The translations under genes and the position numbers were made by a program. From Natrinema amylolyticum (GTDB taxonomy: Archaea > Halobacteriota > Halobacteria > Halobacteriales > Natrialbaceae), in NCBI RefSeq assembly GCF_020515625.1, contig NZ_JAIWPJ010000006.1, positions 62,001 to 126,000 of the forward strand: a DNA stretch of 64,000 bases. The letters are read 5' to 3'. The notes under the pieces were generated by a model that did not search any database, was not told the DNA's origin, and saw only the letters and a program-made list of their open reading frames with translations. Of this stretch, positions 54,131 through 63,083 are shown piece after piece (positions within the stretch are counted from its first letter, which is position 1; each line of letters opens with the position of its first letter).

Positions 54131-54164
54131 GGTACGGGCGACCCCCGTTCCGTACGGGAGTTTT

Positions 54165-55571
54165 TCACACGCCGTCGATCTCGAATCGGGCACCGCCGTG
54201 GTCGCCGTCGGTCACGGAAAGATTCCAGCGGTGGGCGTCGACGATCTCGCGGACGATATGGAGTCCGAAACCGGTCCCGTCGTCGCTGTCGGTGTACCCG
54301 CGCTCGAAGATTCGGGACCGCTCCGGGGCCGGAATTCCGGGGCCGTCGTCGGCGACGAAGAACCCGTCACCGTCGCCGATCGTTCCGACCGTGACGACGA
54401 CCCCGTCGTCCGCTCCGCTTCCGTCACTGTCGTCGCCGGCCTCCGGCCGACTGCTCGGAGAGCCAGGTTCTACACTGTCGTCGGCTGCTGACTGACTGCT
54501 CGGAGAGCCGTGCTCTACAGCGTTCCGAAAGAGGTTCTCCAGCAACTGTCGAAGCCGATCCGGGTCGGCATCGAACGTCATCGAGTCCGTGACGCGGAGC
54601 GTCGCATCGGGCGTCTCGACGGTTCCCCAGGCCCGTCGAGCGGCCGAGTCGAGGTTGACCGGTTCCGCGTCGTCGATCCCCTGGCCCTGCCGAGCCAGGG
54701 TCAGCGTGTGCTCGATGATCCGATCGATGCGCTCGTGGGCGTCTTTGACCTCCTGAACGTACTCCTCGTCGCCGGTCTCGACGGCCATCTCGAGGTAGCC
54801 CTCAGCGACGGACAGCGGGTTCCGCAGGTCGTGCGAGACGATGTTCGCGAAGTCCTGGAGGTCCTTGTTTTTGCCCTTGAGTTCGGCGCGGTCGTCCTCG
54901 AGCGATCGGATCCGGCGGCGGCGCTCGATCGCACCGACCGCCGCCGTCGCGATCGGCCGGAACGTTCGGACATCGATCTCGCTCACCGCGTCAGCGTCGA
55001 CGTCCCCGAGTCGGACGATTCCCAACGTCTCAGACGGGATGACGAGTTCGGTCGACGCTACGGTGGTTGGTTCGTCCGATCGGAACGACGACCACCACGG
55101 GTCCACACCGTCGGTAATCGGTTCGATCTCGAAGCGGGCTTCGGCCTCGGGCGTGACGACCTCTGGGACGAGTTCGGATCGGAGTCCGTCGTACCGGTAG
55201 ACGGCGACTGTGGTCGTATCGAAGAATTCGTCCGCGATGTCGGTCACCGACTCCGTAATCCCCTCGATCGTTTCCGACTTGACGAACGATCGGACGGCGG
55301 CGTCGATGACTTCTGATCGAGACTGATCGGTGCCATCGTCGCCACTGTCGTCGACGTCGTCCGTCCCCGTCGGCGGATCGTCGACGTCGAGGCTCTCGAC
55401 CCATCGCTCGACGGCGTCGGTCGAGAGCCCGGTGAGCGCGGCGATCTCCGCTGTCGAACGGCCCCGGTGAGACGCCAGCGCCACCAGCAGGCCGTCCCGG
55501 GTGGCCGACGGCTCATCTGCCAAGACGGCCTCGACGGCGTCAGTGTCCGACAGCGGGTCGAGATCGGACAT
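54165..55571 (-). CDS. Histidine kinase with N-terminal helix-turn-helix and GAF-like domain
   Basis: The 468-residue protein lacks membrane segments. It has an N-terminal helix-turn-helix (about 24-61; STAEIAALTGLSTDAVERWV), an acidic linker, a GAF-like sensor (about 95-215), a coiled coil and a HisKA box with H247 in NIVSHDLRNPL, then an HATPase domain with an N-box ENLFRNAVEHGS, DDGPGIP and GTGFGLHIV. Between N-box and G1 box lies an expanded Ser/Pro/Asp-rich region containing two copies of a 15-codon unit (GSPSS starts; DNA copies at 54449-54464 and 54494-54509). The HTH hints at direct DNA contact, unusual for a kinase. It is divergent from the FIST gene (181 bp apart). Confidence 0.88.
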   Translation of the reverse strand: MSDLDPLSDTDAVEAVLADEPSATRDGLLVALASHRGRSTAEIAALTGLSTDAVERWVESLDVDDPPTGTDDVDDSGDDGTDQSRSEVIDAAVRSFVKSETIEGITESVTDIADEFFDTTTVAVYRYDGLRSELVPEVVTPEAEARFEIEPITDGVDPWWSSFRSDEPTTVASTELVIPSETLGIVRLGDVDADAVSEIDVRTFRPIATAAVGAIERRRRIRSLEDDRAELKGKNKDLQDFANIVSHDLRNPLSVAEGYLEMAVETGDEEYVQEVKDAHERIDRIIEHTLTLARQGQGIDDAEPVNLDSAARRAWGTVETPDATLRVTDSMTFDADPDRLRQLLENLFRNAVEHGSPSSQSAADDSVEPGSPSSRPEAGDDSDGSGADDGVVVTVGTIGDGDGFFVADDGPGIPAPERSRIFERGYTDSDDGTGFGLHIVREIVDAHRWNLSVTDGDHGGARFEIDGV

Positions 55572-55752
55572 TGGCTTGCAGATAGTAACGAAACGGCATA
55601 GTCATTGTGGGCCGTCGAGGGCCACTCGCGGGCGGGCCGCGTTCGAACTGTCTCCGCGTCTCTTCGCCGTCTCGAGTCGGAGTAGACGTCGCTGCAGATG
55701 GGACGGACAGTATGTTTATATGAATGTGCCCCCATCCTTGGCAGTAGTATCG

Positions 55753-57003
55753 ATGAGCGAGATTCTCGCCGGAGTCGGCCACGCGACCGACGACGACCCG
55801 ACGGCGGCCGGCCGACGCGCAGCCCGCGCCGCACGAGACGACCTCGACGGTGAGGAACGGCTCGCGTACGCATTCGGCTCGAGCGAGTACGACCAGACCG
55901 CGTTACTCGGCGGTATCGAGGACCGCCTCGACTGTCCGATCGTCGGCTGTTCGACGGCCGGTGAAATCGCCCACGCCCAGTCGTACACGGAGAGCGTCGT
56001 CGTGCTCGCGCTCGCGGGCGACGGCATTCGTCCCGGTATCGGATCCGCATCGGGATTCGACGAGCATCCGAGACAAACGGGAATGGAAGCGGCCTCGGCG
56101 GCCGTGGACGAACTCGGCGATGGGGCCATTCCGACGACGGTATCGACGTCCGAGTCGGACCGCCGGCGCTGGTACCCGAAACTGCTCGTGAACGCGTTCG
56201 GACCCGGCCTGACCGGTAGCAAGGAGTGGGCGCTGATCGGCGTCCAGGACGCGCTGGGCTGGGCGCATATTTCCGGCGGATTCGCGGCCGACGACTGGAA
56301 ACTCGACTCGACGTGGGTCTACCGGGACGGCGAACCAGTGCAGGATTCGATGACGGTCGCCGCGATGGACGTCGACGTCAAGACCGGCATCGGCGTTGCC
56401 AACGGCCTCCGCGAGACCGAGCACACGTTCACCGTGACGAGAGCCGAGGAGAACCGCCTCTACGAACTCGACGGCAAACCCGCGCTCGAGGCCTACCGCG
56501 ACCGCTACGGCGACCGGGTGACCCAGGAACACTTCCTGCTGACCCATCCGCTCGGAACGGACGACGACGGGGACGAGAACCACATCGCGATGCTCACCGA
56601 GGTCGACGAGGCGGAGGGATCGATGATCGTCGGCGAGCAACCGCTCGAGGAGGGCCAGGAACTGACCGTCATGGATACGTCGGCCGACGCGGTCCTCGAC
56701 GGCGTCGAGACCGCTGTCGATCGGGCGCTGACGGCCGCTGGCGGTCCAGAGGACATCGCGGCCGTCCTGGTGTTCGATTGCAACTGCCGGTGGTTTCACC
56801 TATCGGACGAGGAGACTCGCAACGCCGAACTCGACATCGTCAGAGAGCGCGTCGGGGCGGACGTTCCGGTCGCCGGGTTCTACAGCTACGGAGAGATCGC
56901 GACGCCGAACCCGCTGTGGAGCGACGATCCGCGGTCGCTCATGCGCCAGGACGTCCACCATCAGAGTATCGCCATCGAGGTCATCACCAATGAGTCGCTG
57001 TAA
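55753..57003 (+). CDS. FIST domain sensory protein
   Basis: The 416-residue soluble protein has the FIST N and FIST C domains: SSEYDQTALLGGIEDRL and PIVGCSTAGEIAHAQSYTES (in parts about 44-80), and the late FDCNCRWFHLS and VPVAGFYSYGEIA. FIST proteins sense small ligands, perhaps amino acids, and often accompany signal transduction proteins. ATG 55753 is the family start (MSEILAGVGHATDD), after a TATA-like TTTATATGAA near 55712. It is divergent from the kinase gene and followed by a small 101-residue gene, forming a likely signalling set. Confidence 0.9.
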   Translation: MSEILAGVGHATDDDPTAAGRRAARAARDDLDGEERLAYAFGSSEYDQTALLGGIEDRLDCPIVGCSTAGEIAHAQSYTESVVVLALAGDGIRPGIGSASGFDEHPRQTGMEAASAAVDELGDGAIPTTVSTSESDRRRWYPKLLVNAFGPGLTGSKEWALIGVQDALGWAHISGGFAADDWKLDSTWVYRDGEPVQDSMTVAAMDVDVKTGIGVANGLRETEHTFTVTRAEENRLYELDGKPALEAYRDRYGDRVTQEHFLLTHPLGTDDDGDENHIAMLTEVDEAEGSMIVGEQPLEEGQELTVMDTSADAVLDGVETAVDRALTAAGGPEDIAAVLVFDCNCRWFHLSDEETRNAELDIVRERVGADVPVAGFYSYGEIATPNPLWSDDPRSLMRQDVHHQSIAIEVITNESL

Positions 57004-57040
57004 CCGCGCGTCCGACGCGACGCTCGAGAGCGTGTAATCC

Positions 57041-57346
57041 ATGTCCATGACGAACGAACCTCCCGGCTACACCGCACTGATTCAGGCCGCGATCGACCGG
57101 GAGAAAGACATTCTGGGACCGGACGACGCGGTCGACTGTGCCGAGTCGGTCGACGGGCTCGTCGTCGATAGTGACGGGACCGTCGTCGACGTTGAACGCG
57201 ACGAGCAGGCCGTCCTCGGTGACCTCGTCAACGCGTACGTGGCGACGGCGGGCGACGTGGCCGCGTTTCTCATCGCCCGTCGCCTCGAGAACATGTGTGA
57301 CCGGGAGTCCGTCGAACTCCCCGACAACCTCGCGAAACACATGTGA
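57041..57346 (+). CDS. Small conserved-looking protein following the FIST gene
   Basis: The 101-residue protein (ATG 57041 or 57047) is acidic and mainly alpha-beta: YTALIQAAIDREKDILGPDDAV (in parts about 10-31), then the beta segment DGLVVDSDGTVVDVERDE and a C-terminal helical half (AFLIARRLENMCDRE). It follows the FIST gene by 37 bp on the same strand, so cotranscription is likely. Its function is unknown; association with sensing is inferred from position. Its stop codon lies inside a 25-bp tandem repeat. Confidence 0.7.
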   Translation: MSMTNEPPGYTALIQAAIDREKDILGPDDAVDCAESVDGLVVDSDGTVVDVERDEQAVLGDLVNAYVATAGDVAAFLIARRLENMCDRESVELPDNLAKHM

Positions 57347-57392
57347 CTCGCGGAAGAATACTCGACGGTGACTCGCGGAAGAATACTCGATG
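57343..57392. repeat. Tandem 25-bp duplication across the stop codon of the 101-residue gene
   Basis: The unit starting GTGACTCGCGGAAGAATACT occurs at 57343-57367 and again at 57368-57392 with a single mismatch near the end (C versus T). The TGA stop of the upstream gene is in the first copy. This is a recent local duplication. Confidence 0.85.
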
Positions 57393-57466
57393 CCTCAGCG
57401 GCCGTCGGTCGTAACTCGCCGTCCGAGAACGACCGCGGGACAGCGATCGATGATAGCGGCTCGCAA

Positions 57467-58015
57467 TCAGCCGGAGAACCGGTGATACTCCATCCCCTTG
57501 TGTTTCATCTCGTTGTGTTTCTCCTCGAGGAAGGAGTAGACCGCGCCGTGTGGCGCGCCGTCTAAGAGCATCTCGGCGGCGCTGCGGACGGCGTCGACCT
57601 CCTGGGGTGCGCCGATGATGCCCAGCGTTGAGCCGTAGATGACGACGTCGGCTCCAGTCAGCTCTTCCATCAGTTCGCGAGTTCGGCCGCCCTCACCGAT
57701 GAGCCGACCCTTCTTGCGTTTCATGTCGTTTTTGTTGCGCGCGGCGGCGTCGATATCGACGACGTCGAACAACATCATGTCGTCCTCGAGCAGTCGCAGG
57801 GCGTCCTCGGGTGCGAAGCCGCGGCCGATCGCGCGAACGATTTCCGGGCCCTTGAGGCCGAGCACGGGGTCGCCGACCGTCTCGACGGCGACGGAGCCGT
57901 TCTCCGAGTCGATGTCGAGCCGTACTTCGGCCTCCGCCTCGATCTCGCGCATCGTCTCGCCGCCTTCGCCGATGAGAACGCCGATGCGGTCCTGCGGAAT
58001 CTTCACGTGCTGCAT
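57467..58015 (-). CDS. KH-domain RNA-binding protein (Dim2/Pno1-like)
   Basis: The 182-residue protein has two KH folds, each with a GxxG-type loop: GVLIGEGGETM (about 12-22) and GRLIGEGGRTREL (about 103-115). The order and the IYGSTLGIIG, SAAEMLLDGAPHGAVY segments match archaeal relatives of eukaryotic Dim2/Pno1, which act in small-subunit rRNA maturation. ATG 58015 is chosen because the first KH strand (VKIPQDRIG) starts there. RIO1 kinase, its usual partner in ribosome biogenesis, is 2.1 kb upstream on the same strand. Confidence 0.9.
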   Translation of the reverse strand: MQHVKIPQDRIGVLIGEGGETMREIEAEAEVRLDIDSENGSVAVETVGDPVLGLKGPEIVRAIGRGFAPEDALRLLEDDMMLFDVVDIDAAARNKNDMKRKKGRLIGEGGRTRELMEELTGADVVIYGSTLGIIGAPQEVDAVRSAAEMLLDGAPHGAVYSFLEEKHNEMKHKGMEYHRFSG

Positions 58016-58125
58016 ACAGTCTGCTACTGGCTGGGTGAGGTTAAGCGCTTGGTCCGCGAGCACCGGGTGAGTCGTGGCACCGACGCACGCGGCTATCTCG
58101 AGTCACGCGGCGGTCGAATCCGGGC

Positions 58126-58629
58126 CTAGCCGAGAACCGAGCGAAACTCCACCGACTCCGAGCGCGTGTCGAGGATCGCCACGGTACGGTCGTCCTCGGA
58201 CTTCGTCAGGAAGTGTGCACCAGGGTTGAGTACCGTCGTTCGGCCCTCCTCCGAGAGTTCGCGCTCGTGATGGTGGCCGTAGCAGACGAAATCGTAGGTC
58301 TCGCCGGCGGCGATCGCTTCGACTTCGGCTTTGCTCTCGCCGTGGAGCACTGCAAACGAGAGGCCATCGAACTCGAGGTCGGCGAACCGGCCGTGGAGTT
58401 CGCTCTCGCCGCCCAGTCCGTCGAACGCGGCCCGGAGGTTGGCCACGTCACCGTCGTTGTTCCCGAGGACCCCGTGGAGTTCGAACTCGTCGAAGTAGGG
58501 GACCATCAGCGGCGCGACGAAGTCGCCGCAGTGGACGACGGTCTCGACGCCCTCCTCCCGGAAGATCTCCGTCGCGCGCTCGGTCGCCTCGGCGTTGTCG
58601 TGGGTGTCCGAAATGATCCCGACGTTCAT
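58126..58629 (-). CDS. Metallophosphoesterase (YfcE/MJ0936 family)
   Basis: The 167-residue protein begins MNVGIISDTHDNAEAT and carries the calcineurin-like metal ligands: D8 and H10 in SDTHDN, HCGDFVAP, GVLGNNDGD, LHGE and YGHHHERE, the set seen in YfcE/MJ0936 phosphodiesterases. The enzyme hydrolyses phosphodiester bonds in a metal-dependent way; its natural substrate is not known. It is on the same strand as the KH protein and TrpRS, consistent with a run of housekeeping genes. Confidence 0.93.
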   Translation of the reverse strand: MNVGIISDTHDNAEATERATEIFREEGVETVVHCGDFVAPLMVPYFDEFELHGVLGNNDGDVANLRAAFDGLGGESELHGRFADLEFDGLSFAVLHGESKAEVEAIAAGETYDFVCYGHHHERELSEEGRTTVLNPGAHFLTKSEDDRTVAILDTRSESVEFRSVLG

Positions 58630-58705
58630 ACGCGTTCCCGCGAGAGCGAGCCACTAAGGCGTTCGGGGCCGCCGTGCGTCGGCGGATTGAACGGATCGAA
58701 TACGC

Positions 58706-59923
58706 TCACGGCTCGAGGCCCGTCGGCACGCCCGCCCGCTCGAGCGCCCGTCGCCGCTCCCCGTCGGTCAGCCGGAAGGGATCGAGCTCGGTCTCGAGCG
58801 GTCCCAGTTCCCCGCGCCGGCGCTGGTGTGCGTCGAGAAAGTCGGTGATCCGCTCGATCGCGATTTCCTTCAACTCGCCGCTGAGCAGTTCGCCCGCTCG
58901 ATAGTCGGCGGCGATCCGCTCAAGCCGCTTGTCGTCGGCTTCGAAGAAGAATCGGAGGTACTGAAAGGGAACGTCGACGGTCGGATCACCGCCGTTCTCA
59001 CGGTGGTCCTCGAGGGTCGCCCGACCGCCAGTGTACGCGTGCGTTCGGATCGTCTCGGCGACCGTTTCGGGGTCTGCGGTGAGTTCGATCGACGGCGCAT
59101 CGCCGGAGGAACTCATCTTCCCTGGCCCCTCGAGGCTCGGGAGGAAACGCCCGAGCAGCGCGCCCGGTTTTTCGACCGGCAATGCCTCCTTCGCGGCGAC
59201 GTCGCGACAGACGCGGACGTGAGGGTCCTGATCGACGGCGATCGGGACCAGCGTCGGTCGACGGCCCGCGACGAGTTGCGGGAGCAGGAGGTGAGTCGCC
59301 TGCACGGCGGGGTAAAACTGCAGGCCGACGGTGTCCTGATCGCCGTAGACGGTGTCGACCGTGGCCGGCGTGAGGTGCGTCGCGAGGCGAAGCGCGATCG
59401 GGTAGATCACGTCCGCGTCGGCGGTGTCGACGATGATCCGCGTCCGGTCGGGGTCGAAGCCGACGGCGAGGATGTCCCGTAGGTTCTCGCGGGTGTGCTC
59501 GCCGATGGCGTCGAACGACTGGTCCTTCGCGAGGAACTTCTCGTCGTCCGAGAGCGGGATATAGACCGTCGCGCCGGTCTCCTGCTGGAACCGCTTCGCG
59601 AGGTACAGCGGGAGGACGTGCCCCAGGTGCATCGGTCCCGAGGGGCCGCGACCGGTGACGACCGCGTGCGGATCGCTGGCCGCAGCGGCCTCGAGGTAGT
59701 CGTCGACGTCGCGTCCCGCGTAGAACGTTCGGCGACGGAGTAAGGGGTGATCGGGGAAGCGAGCGATCTGCTCGTCGGTGAGCGACTCGGCACCGAACCG
59801 CTCGAGGAGTTTCTCGTAGTTGATCTCCCCCTCGACGGCGTAGGGGGTGACGGTGAACTCGTCGGCGGTCGGCCGTGATTCGGTACGAGCGGTGCTGTCG
59901 GCGGGTTCGTCTGGTTCTGTCAT
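58706..59923 (-). CDS. trpS: Tryptophanyl-tRNA synthetase, short paralogue
   Basis: The 405-residue class I synthetase has the HIGH-type motif GPSGPMHLGH, the VDQDPHVRVCRDVA Trp/ATP region and GPGKMSSSGDAPSI (KMSKS-type). Its length and order are those of the standard eukaryal/archaeal TrpRS, without the large acidic insert of the paralogue at 26008-27603. Both forms are full length with intact signature motifs, so the cell has two candidates for charging tRNA-Trp. ATG 59923 (MTEPDEPADSTA) is chosen because the upstream frame is Arg-rich and non-coding in character. Confidence 0.93.
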   Translation of the reverse strand: MTEPDEPADSTARTESRPTADEFTVTPYAVEGEINYEKLLERFGAESLTDEQIARFPDHPLLRRRTFYAGRDVDDYLEAAAASDPHAVVTGRGPSGPMHLGHVLPLYLAKRFQQETGATVYIPLSDDEKFLAKDQSFDAIGEHTRENLRDILAVGFDPDRTRIIVDTADADVIYPIALRLATHLTPATVDTVYGDQDTVGLQFYPAVQATHLLLPQLVAGRRPTLVPIAVDQDPHVRVCRDVAAKEALPVEKPGALLGRFLPSLEGPGKMSSSGDAPSIELTADPETVAETIRTHAYTGGRATLEDHRENGGDPTVDVPFQYLRFFFEADDKRLERIAADYRAGELLSGELKEIAIERITDFLDAHQRRRGELGPLETELDPFRLTDGERRRALERAGVPTGLEP

Positions 59924-60154
59924 TCGTGTCGTGGGGTCGACTGCAGCGGCTGGAAGACGATACGGATCGAAAACGAGCGGAGGGAGCGTTCGCCGCCGCA
60001 GTCGCCGGGTTAGGCCGCGTCGCCCGCCGCGACGACACTGTCCGCTCTCGAGAGGGGTTGCCAGCGCCACTGCCACTCGAGAGCGGTCGTCACTGTTGCG
60101 TTCTTTTCAGACGGCAGTAAAGAGCGTTTCGGAGAATATCGAGGTCTCCGATCG

Positions 60155-61030
60155 TCAGTCTCGAGACGGATCCGGCTCCGGGTTCGTGACGAACTCGAGT
60201 AAGTCGTCTTCGGTGACCTCGAGCCCCTGTCGCGAGAAAAAGCCCGCCACGTTCCGGCAGTCGCGCTCCAGGAACTCGCGGCTGTTGGGATGGTGGATCG
60301 TCACCGCCTGACCGAGATCGATGAAGACGAGTTGTCCCTCGGTCTCGTCGAAGACGACGTTGTACTCGCTCAGATCGCCGTGGATCAGCCCCGCCGAGTA
60401 GAGGCGACGCATGTACTCGCGCATGACCTCGTAGGCGGTCCGCGGGTTCTCGATCTGGACCTCGCCGAGCCGTTTCGCGCGGCCGTCCTCGTTCCCGATG
60501 TACTCCATGACCAGCACGTTGCGCTCGGTGGCGATCGGTTCCGGAACCCGCACGCCGGCTGCCTGCGCTCGTCGGAGGTTCGCCAGTTCCTTCTTGGTCC
60601 ACGCGAGCACGACGTCCTTCTTCTTGCCGCCGAGGCCCTCGAAACGGGGGTCGCCCTCGAGGTAGTCGCGCATCTGACTGAAGTTCGAGGCGTTGATCCG
60701 GTAGATCTTGACCGCGACCTCGCGGTCGTCGCCCAGCGCGTGGTAGACGTTCGCCTCCTTGCCCGTCGAGAGCGGCCCGCCGAAGGCCTCGACGTAGCCG
60801 TCCTGGACGAGCTTGTACAGCGCCGCGAAGGTCGCGTCGTCGAACACCGACTGCTCGACCTTGAACTGTTCGGCGTCCTTGATGCGCTCTTCGAACTGCT
60901 CGAACTCCCGGTCGCGCTTCCGTGCGATCCGATCGGCCTCGGTCTCCGAGACGTCGATCTCCTCCCACTCGTCGCCCGGGGTGTCGGCTTCCTCGAGGTC
61001 GACCAGTCCGAACTCCGTTCCCTGTCCCAT
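60155..61030 (-). CDS. RIO1 family atypical serine kinase
   Basis: The 291-residue protein has the RIO1 elements: an N-terminal charged helical region, GGPLSTGKEANVYHAL (P-loop, about 85-100), AVKIYRINASNFSQMRDYLEG (in parts about 110-130; RIO1-specific STGKEA and flexible loop), catalytic HGDLSEYNVVF (about 220) and metal-binding FIDLGQAVT. It acts as an ATPase/kinase in late small-subunit ribosome maturation, together with the KH protein encoded nearby. ATG 61030 is the family start. It is divergent from the ferredoxin gene. Confidence 0.94.
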   Translation of the reverse strand: MGQGTEFGLVDLEEADTPGDEWEEIDVSETEADRIARKRDREFEQFEERIKDAEQFKVEQSVFDDATFAALYKLVQDGYVEAFGGPLSTGKEANVYHALGDDREVAVKIYRINASNFSQMRDYLEGDPRFEGLGGKKKDVVLAWTKKELANLRRAQAAGVRVPEPIATERNVLVMEYIGNEDGRAKRLGEVQIENPRTAYEVMREYMRRLYSAGLIHGDLSEYNVVFDETEGQLVFIDLGQAVTIHHPNSREFLERDCRNVAGFFSRQGLEVTEDDLLEFVTNPEPDPSRD

Positions 61031-61195
61031 CTGTCTCCGTCTACGGGCCGGGTGCGGGTAAGTACTGGGTCTCGATCGACGGTTCCGATCCGACCGTGGC
61101 CGGGCGAGCGGACACGTTCCCCTTTTTTCGCTGTCGGTCCTAGGACCGATCATGAGTACCATGACCGAACGACGGCCGACAGTCGAGGGCCACCG

Positions 61196-61585
61196 ATGAC
61201 GAGCTACGACGTCACCCTCGAGTGGACGGACGGCCGAACCCGGACGATCGCCGTGTCTGAGAGCCAGACCGTCCTCGAGGCGGCCCAGCGGATCGGCGTC
61301 CGACTGCCGTACGACTGCCGGAGCGGGACCTGCATCACCTGCGTCGGCCGACTGATCGGGCTCGAGGGCGAGGCCGCGGAGAGCGACGACTCCGGCGAGA
61401 GCGAGGCGGACCGGCCGCTCGACGCCGCGGACGGGTTCACTTATCAGCGGACCCCGCAGGCGCTGACCGACGACGAACGCGCGGACGGCTACGTCCTGCT
61501 GTGTATCGCCTCGCCGCGAGCCGACTGCCGTATCGAGGTCGGGCCGCGAGTACGTGCCGAAGTCGGTGACAGCCCCTGGGCGTAG
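61196..61585 (+). CDS. Plant-type 2Fe-2S ferredoxin
   Basis: The 129-residue protein has the 2Fe-2S signature DCRSGTCITC (C-x4-C-x2-C, about 39-49) and the last ligand in LCIASPRADC near residue 105. An acidic loop of about 20 residues (about 60-80) separates the cluster halves, as in haloarchaeal ferredoxins. It is closely related to the ferredoxin at 63084-63458, sharing the N-terminal VTLEWxDGRTRTIAV pattern. It is the first of three genes on the same strand flanking the selenium-binding protein, and may carry electrons for an oxidoreductase. Confidence 0.9.
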   Translation: MTSYDVTLEWTDGRTRTIAVSESQTVLEAAQRIGVRLPYDCRSGTCITCVGRLIGLEGEAAESDDSGESEADRPLDAADGFTYQRTPQALTDDERADGYVLLCIASPRADCRIEVGPRVRAEVGDSPWA

Positions 61586-61651
61586 TCCCCCCGTCCGGTC
61601 TCGTCGCGGGACCCGGCTAGACTTATCTCCGTGCTCGTAGTGGGGCCACCC

Positions 61652-63049
61652 ATGAGTGGAAGTGACACGCAACGAGGCGCGGAGCCGGAGCACGACCACG
61701 AGCACCACCACCACGAGGGGCCCGGCTACGCGACGCCGCAGGCCGCCATCGAGGAGAGCGAACGGGAGAAGCTGGCATACGTGATGAGCCTGTACGTCGG
61801 CACGGACGTCGATGCGTCGGACTTCGTGGCGGTCGTCGACCTCGATCCGGACTCAGACACCTACTGCGAGATCGTCGATCGGATCGAGATGCCCGAGCGC
61901 GGCGACGAACTCCACCATTTCGGGTGGAACGCCTGCTCGTCGTCCTGCCACATGGACGGCCTCGAGCGGCGGCACCTGATCGTCCCCGGCCAGCGCTCCT
62001 CGCGGATCCATGTGATCGACGCGAAAGACCGACGAAATCCGGAACTGGAGACGGTGATCGAACCCGAGGAGGTCTTCGAGTACGACCTCTCGGCACCGCA
62101 CACCGTCCACTGCATCCCGGACGGGGAAATCCTGATCAGCATGCTCGGCGACGCCGACGGCGAACTGCCGGGCGGGTTCCTCGAGTTGAACGATGACTTC
62201 GAAATCGAGGGCCGGTGGGAGCCGCCAGGCGAGATAGAGATGAACTACGACTACTGGTACCAGCCCCGTCAGAACGTGATGGTCTCGAGCGAGTGGGCCG
62301 CCCCCAAAACGTACTACCCTGGGTTCGACCTCGACGACGTCGAGGACGGCAACTACGGCCAGCGACTGAACTTCTGGGACTGGGAGGAGGGCACCGTAGA
62401 ACAGACCATCGACCTCGGCGAGGAGGGGCTGATTCCCCTCGAGGTGCGATTCCTCCATACCCCCGAGTCGACCCACGGGTTCGTGGGGGCCGCGCTCTCG
62501 TCGAACGTCTTCCACTTTTACGAAGACGACAACGAGTACCGCGCCGAGAAGGTGATCGACTTCGAGAGCCGGGAGCACGACGACTGGGACATGCCGGTCC
62601 CCGCCCTGCCGACGGACATCCTGATCTCGATGGACGACCGCTACCTGTTCGGCTCGAACTGGCTCCACGGCGACGTCTGGATGTACGACATCTCGGACCC
62701 GTCGAACCCGCGACGGGCCGACTCCCTGTCGGTCGGCGGCACCTTCGGCGAGAGACAGGAAGTCCAGGGTCGTGAACTGGCCGCCGGCCCGCAGATGCTG
62801 CAGCTCTCGCTGGACGGCGAGCGGCTCTACTGGACCACCTCGCTGTTCTCCTCGTGGGACGACCAGTTCTACCCCGAGGAGGCCGATCGCGGCTCGGTGA
62901 TGCTGAAAGCCGACGTCGATCCTCGGAAGGGAACGATGGAACTCGACGAGGACTTCCTCGTCGACTGGGGCGAGTGTCCCGAGGGCCCGGCCCGCGCCCA
63001 CGAGATCCGGTGGCCCGACGGCGACTGCACGAGCGACGTCTGGCAGTGA
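61652..63049 (+). CDS. Selenium-binding protein / methanethiol oxidase family
   Basis: The 465-residue protein belongs to the SELENBP1 (methanethiol oxidase) family: HHFGWNACSSSCHMDG (about 84-99, the conserved Cys site), SAPHTVHCIPDGE (about 145-157) and later PLEVRFLHTPESTHGF and the C-terminal AHEIRWPDGDC. A His-rich N-terminus (HDHEHHHH, about 14-21) could bind metal, probably copper as in other family members. It would oxidise methanethiol to formaldehyde, hydrogen peroxide and sulfide, a sulfur-compound detoxification. It is placed between two paralogous ferredoxin genes on the same strand. Confidence 0.92.
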   Translation: MSGSDTQRGAEPEHDHEHHHHEGPGYATPQAAIEESEREKLAYVMSLYVGTDVDASDFVAVVDLDPDSDTYCEIVDRIEMPERGDELHHFGWNACSSSCHMDGLERRHLIVPGQRSSRIHVIDAKDRRNPELETVIEPEEVFEYDLSAPHTVHCIPDGEILISMLGDADGELPGGFLELNDDFEIEGRWEPPGEIEMNYDYWYQPRQNVMVSSEWAAPKTYYPGFDLDDVEDGNYGQRLNFWDWEEGTVEQTIDLGEEGLIPLEVRFLHTPESTHGFVGAALSSNVFHFYEDDNEYRAEKVIDFESREHDDWDMPVPALPTDILISMDDRYLFGSNWLHGDVWMYDISDPSNPRRADSLSVGGTFGERQEVQGRELAAGPQMLQLSLDGERLYWTTSLFSSWDDQFYPEEADRGSVMLKADVDPRKGTMELDEDFLVDWGECPEGPARAHEIRWPDGDCTSDVWQ

Positions 63050-63083
63050 TCGCTGCGGGTGATCGGCCGGGGACGCCGGAGCC

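Noticed and set aside
52317-54491. A 724-codon plus-strand frame opposite the thermosome gene
   Set aside because: It is an antisense shadow; the minus-strand protein matches group II chaperonins throughout.
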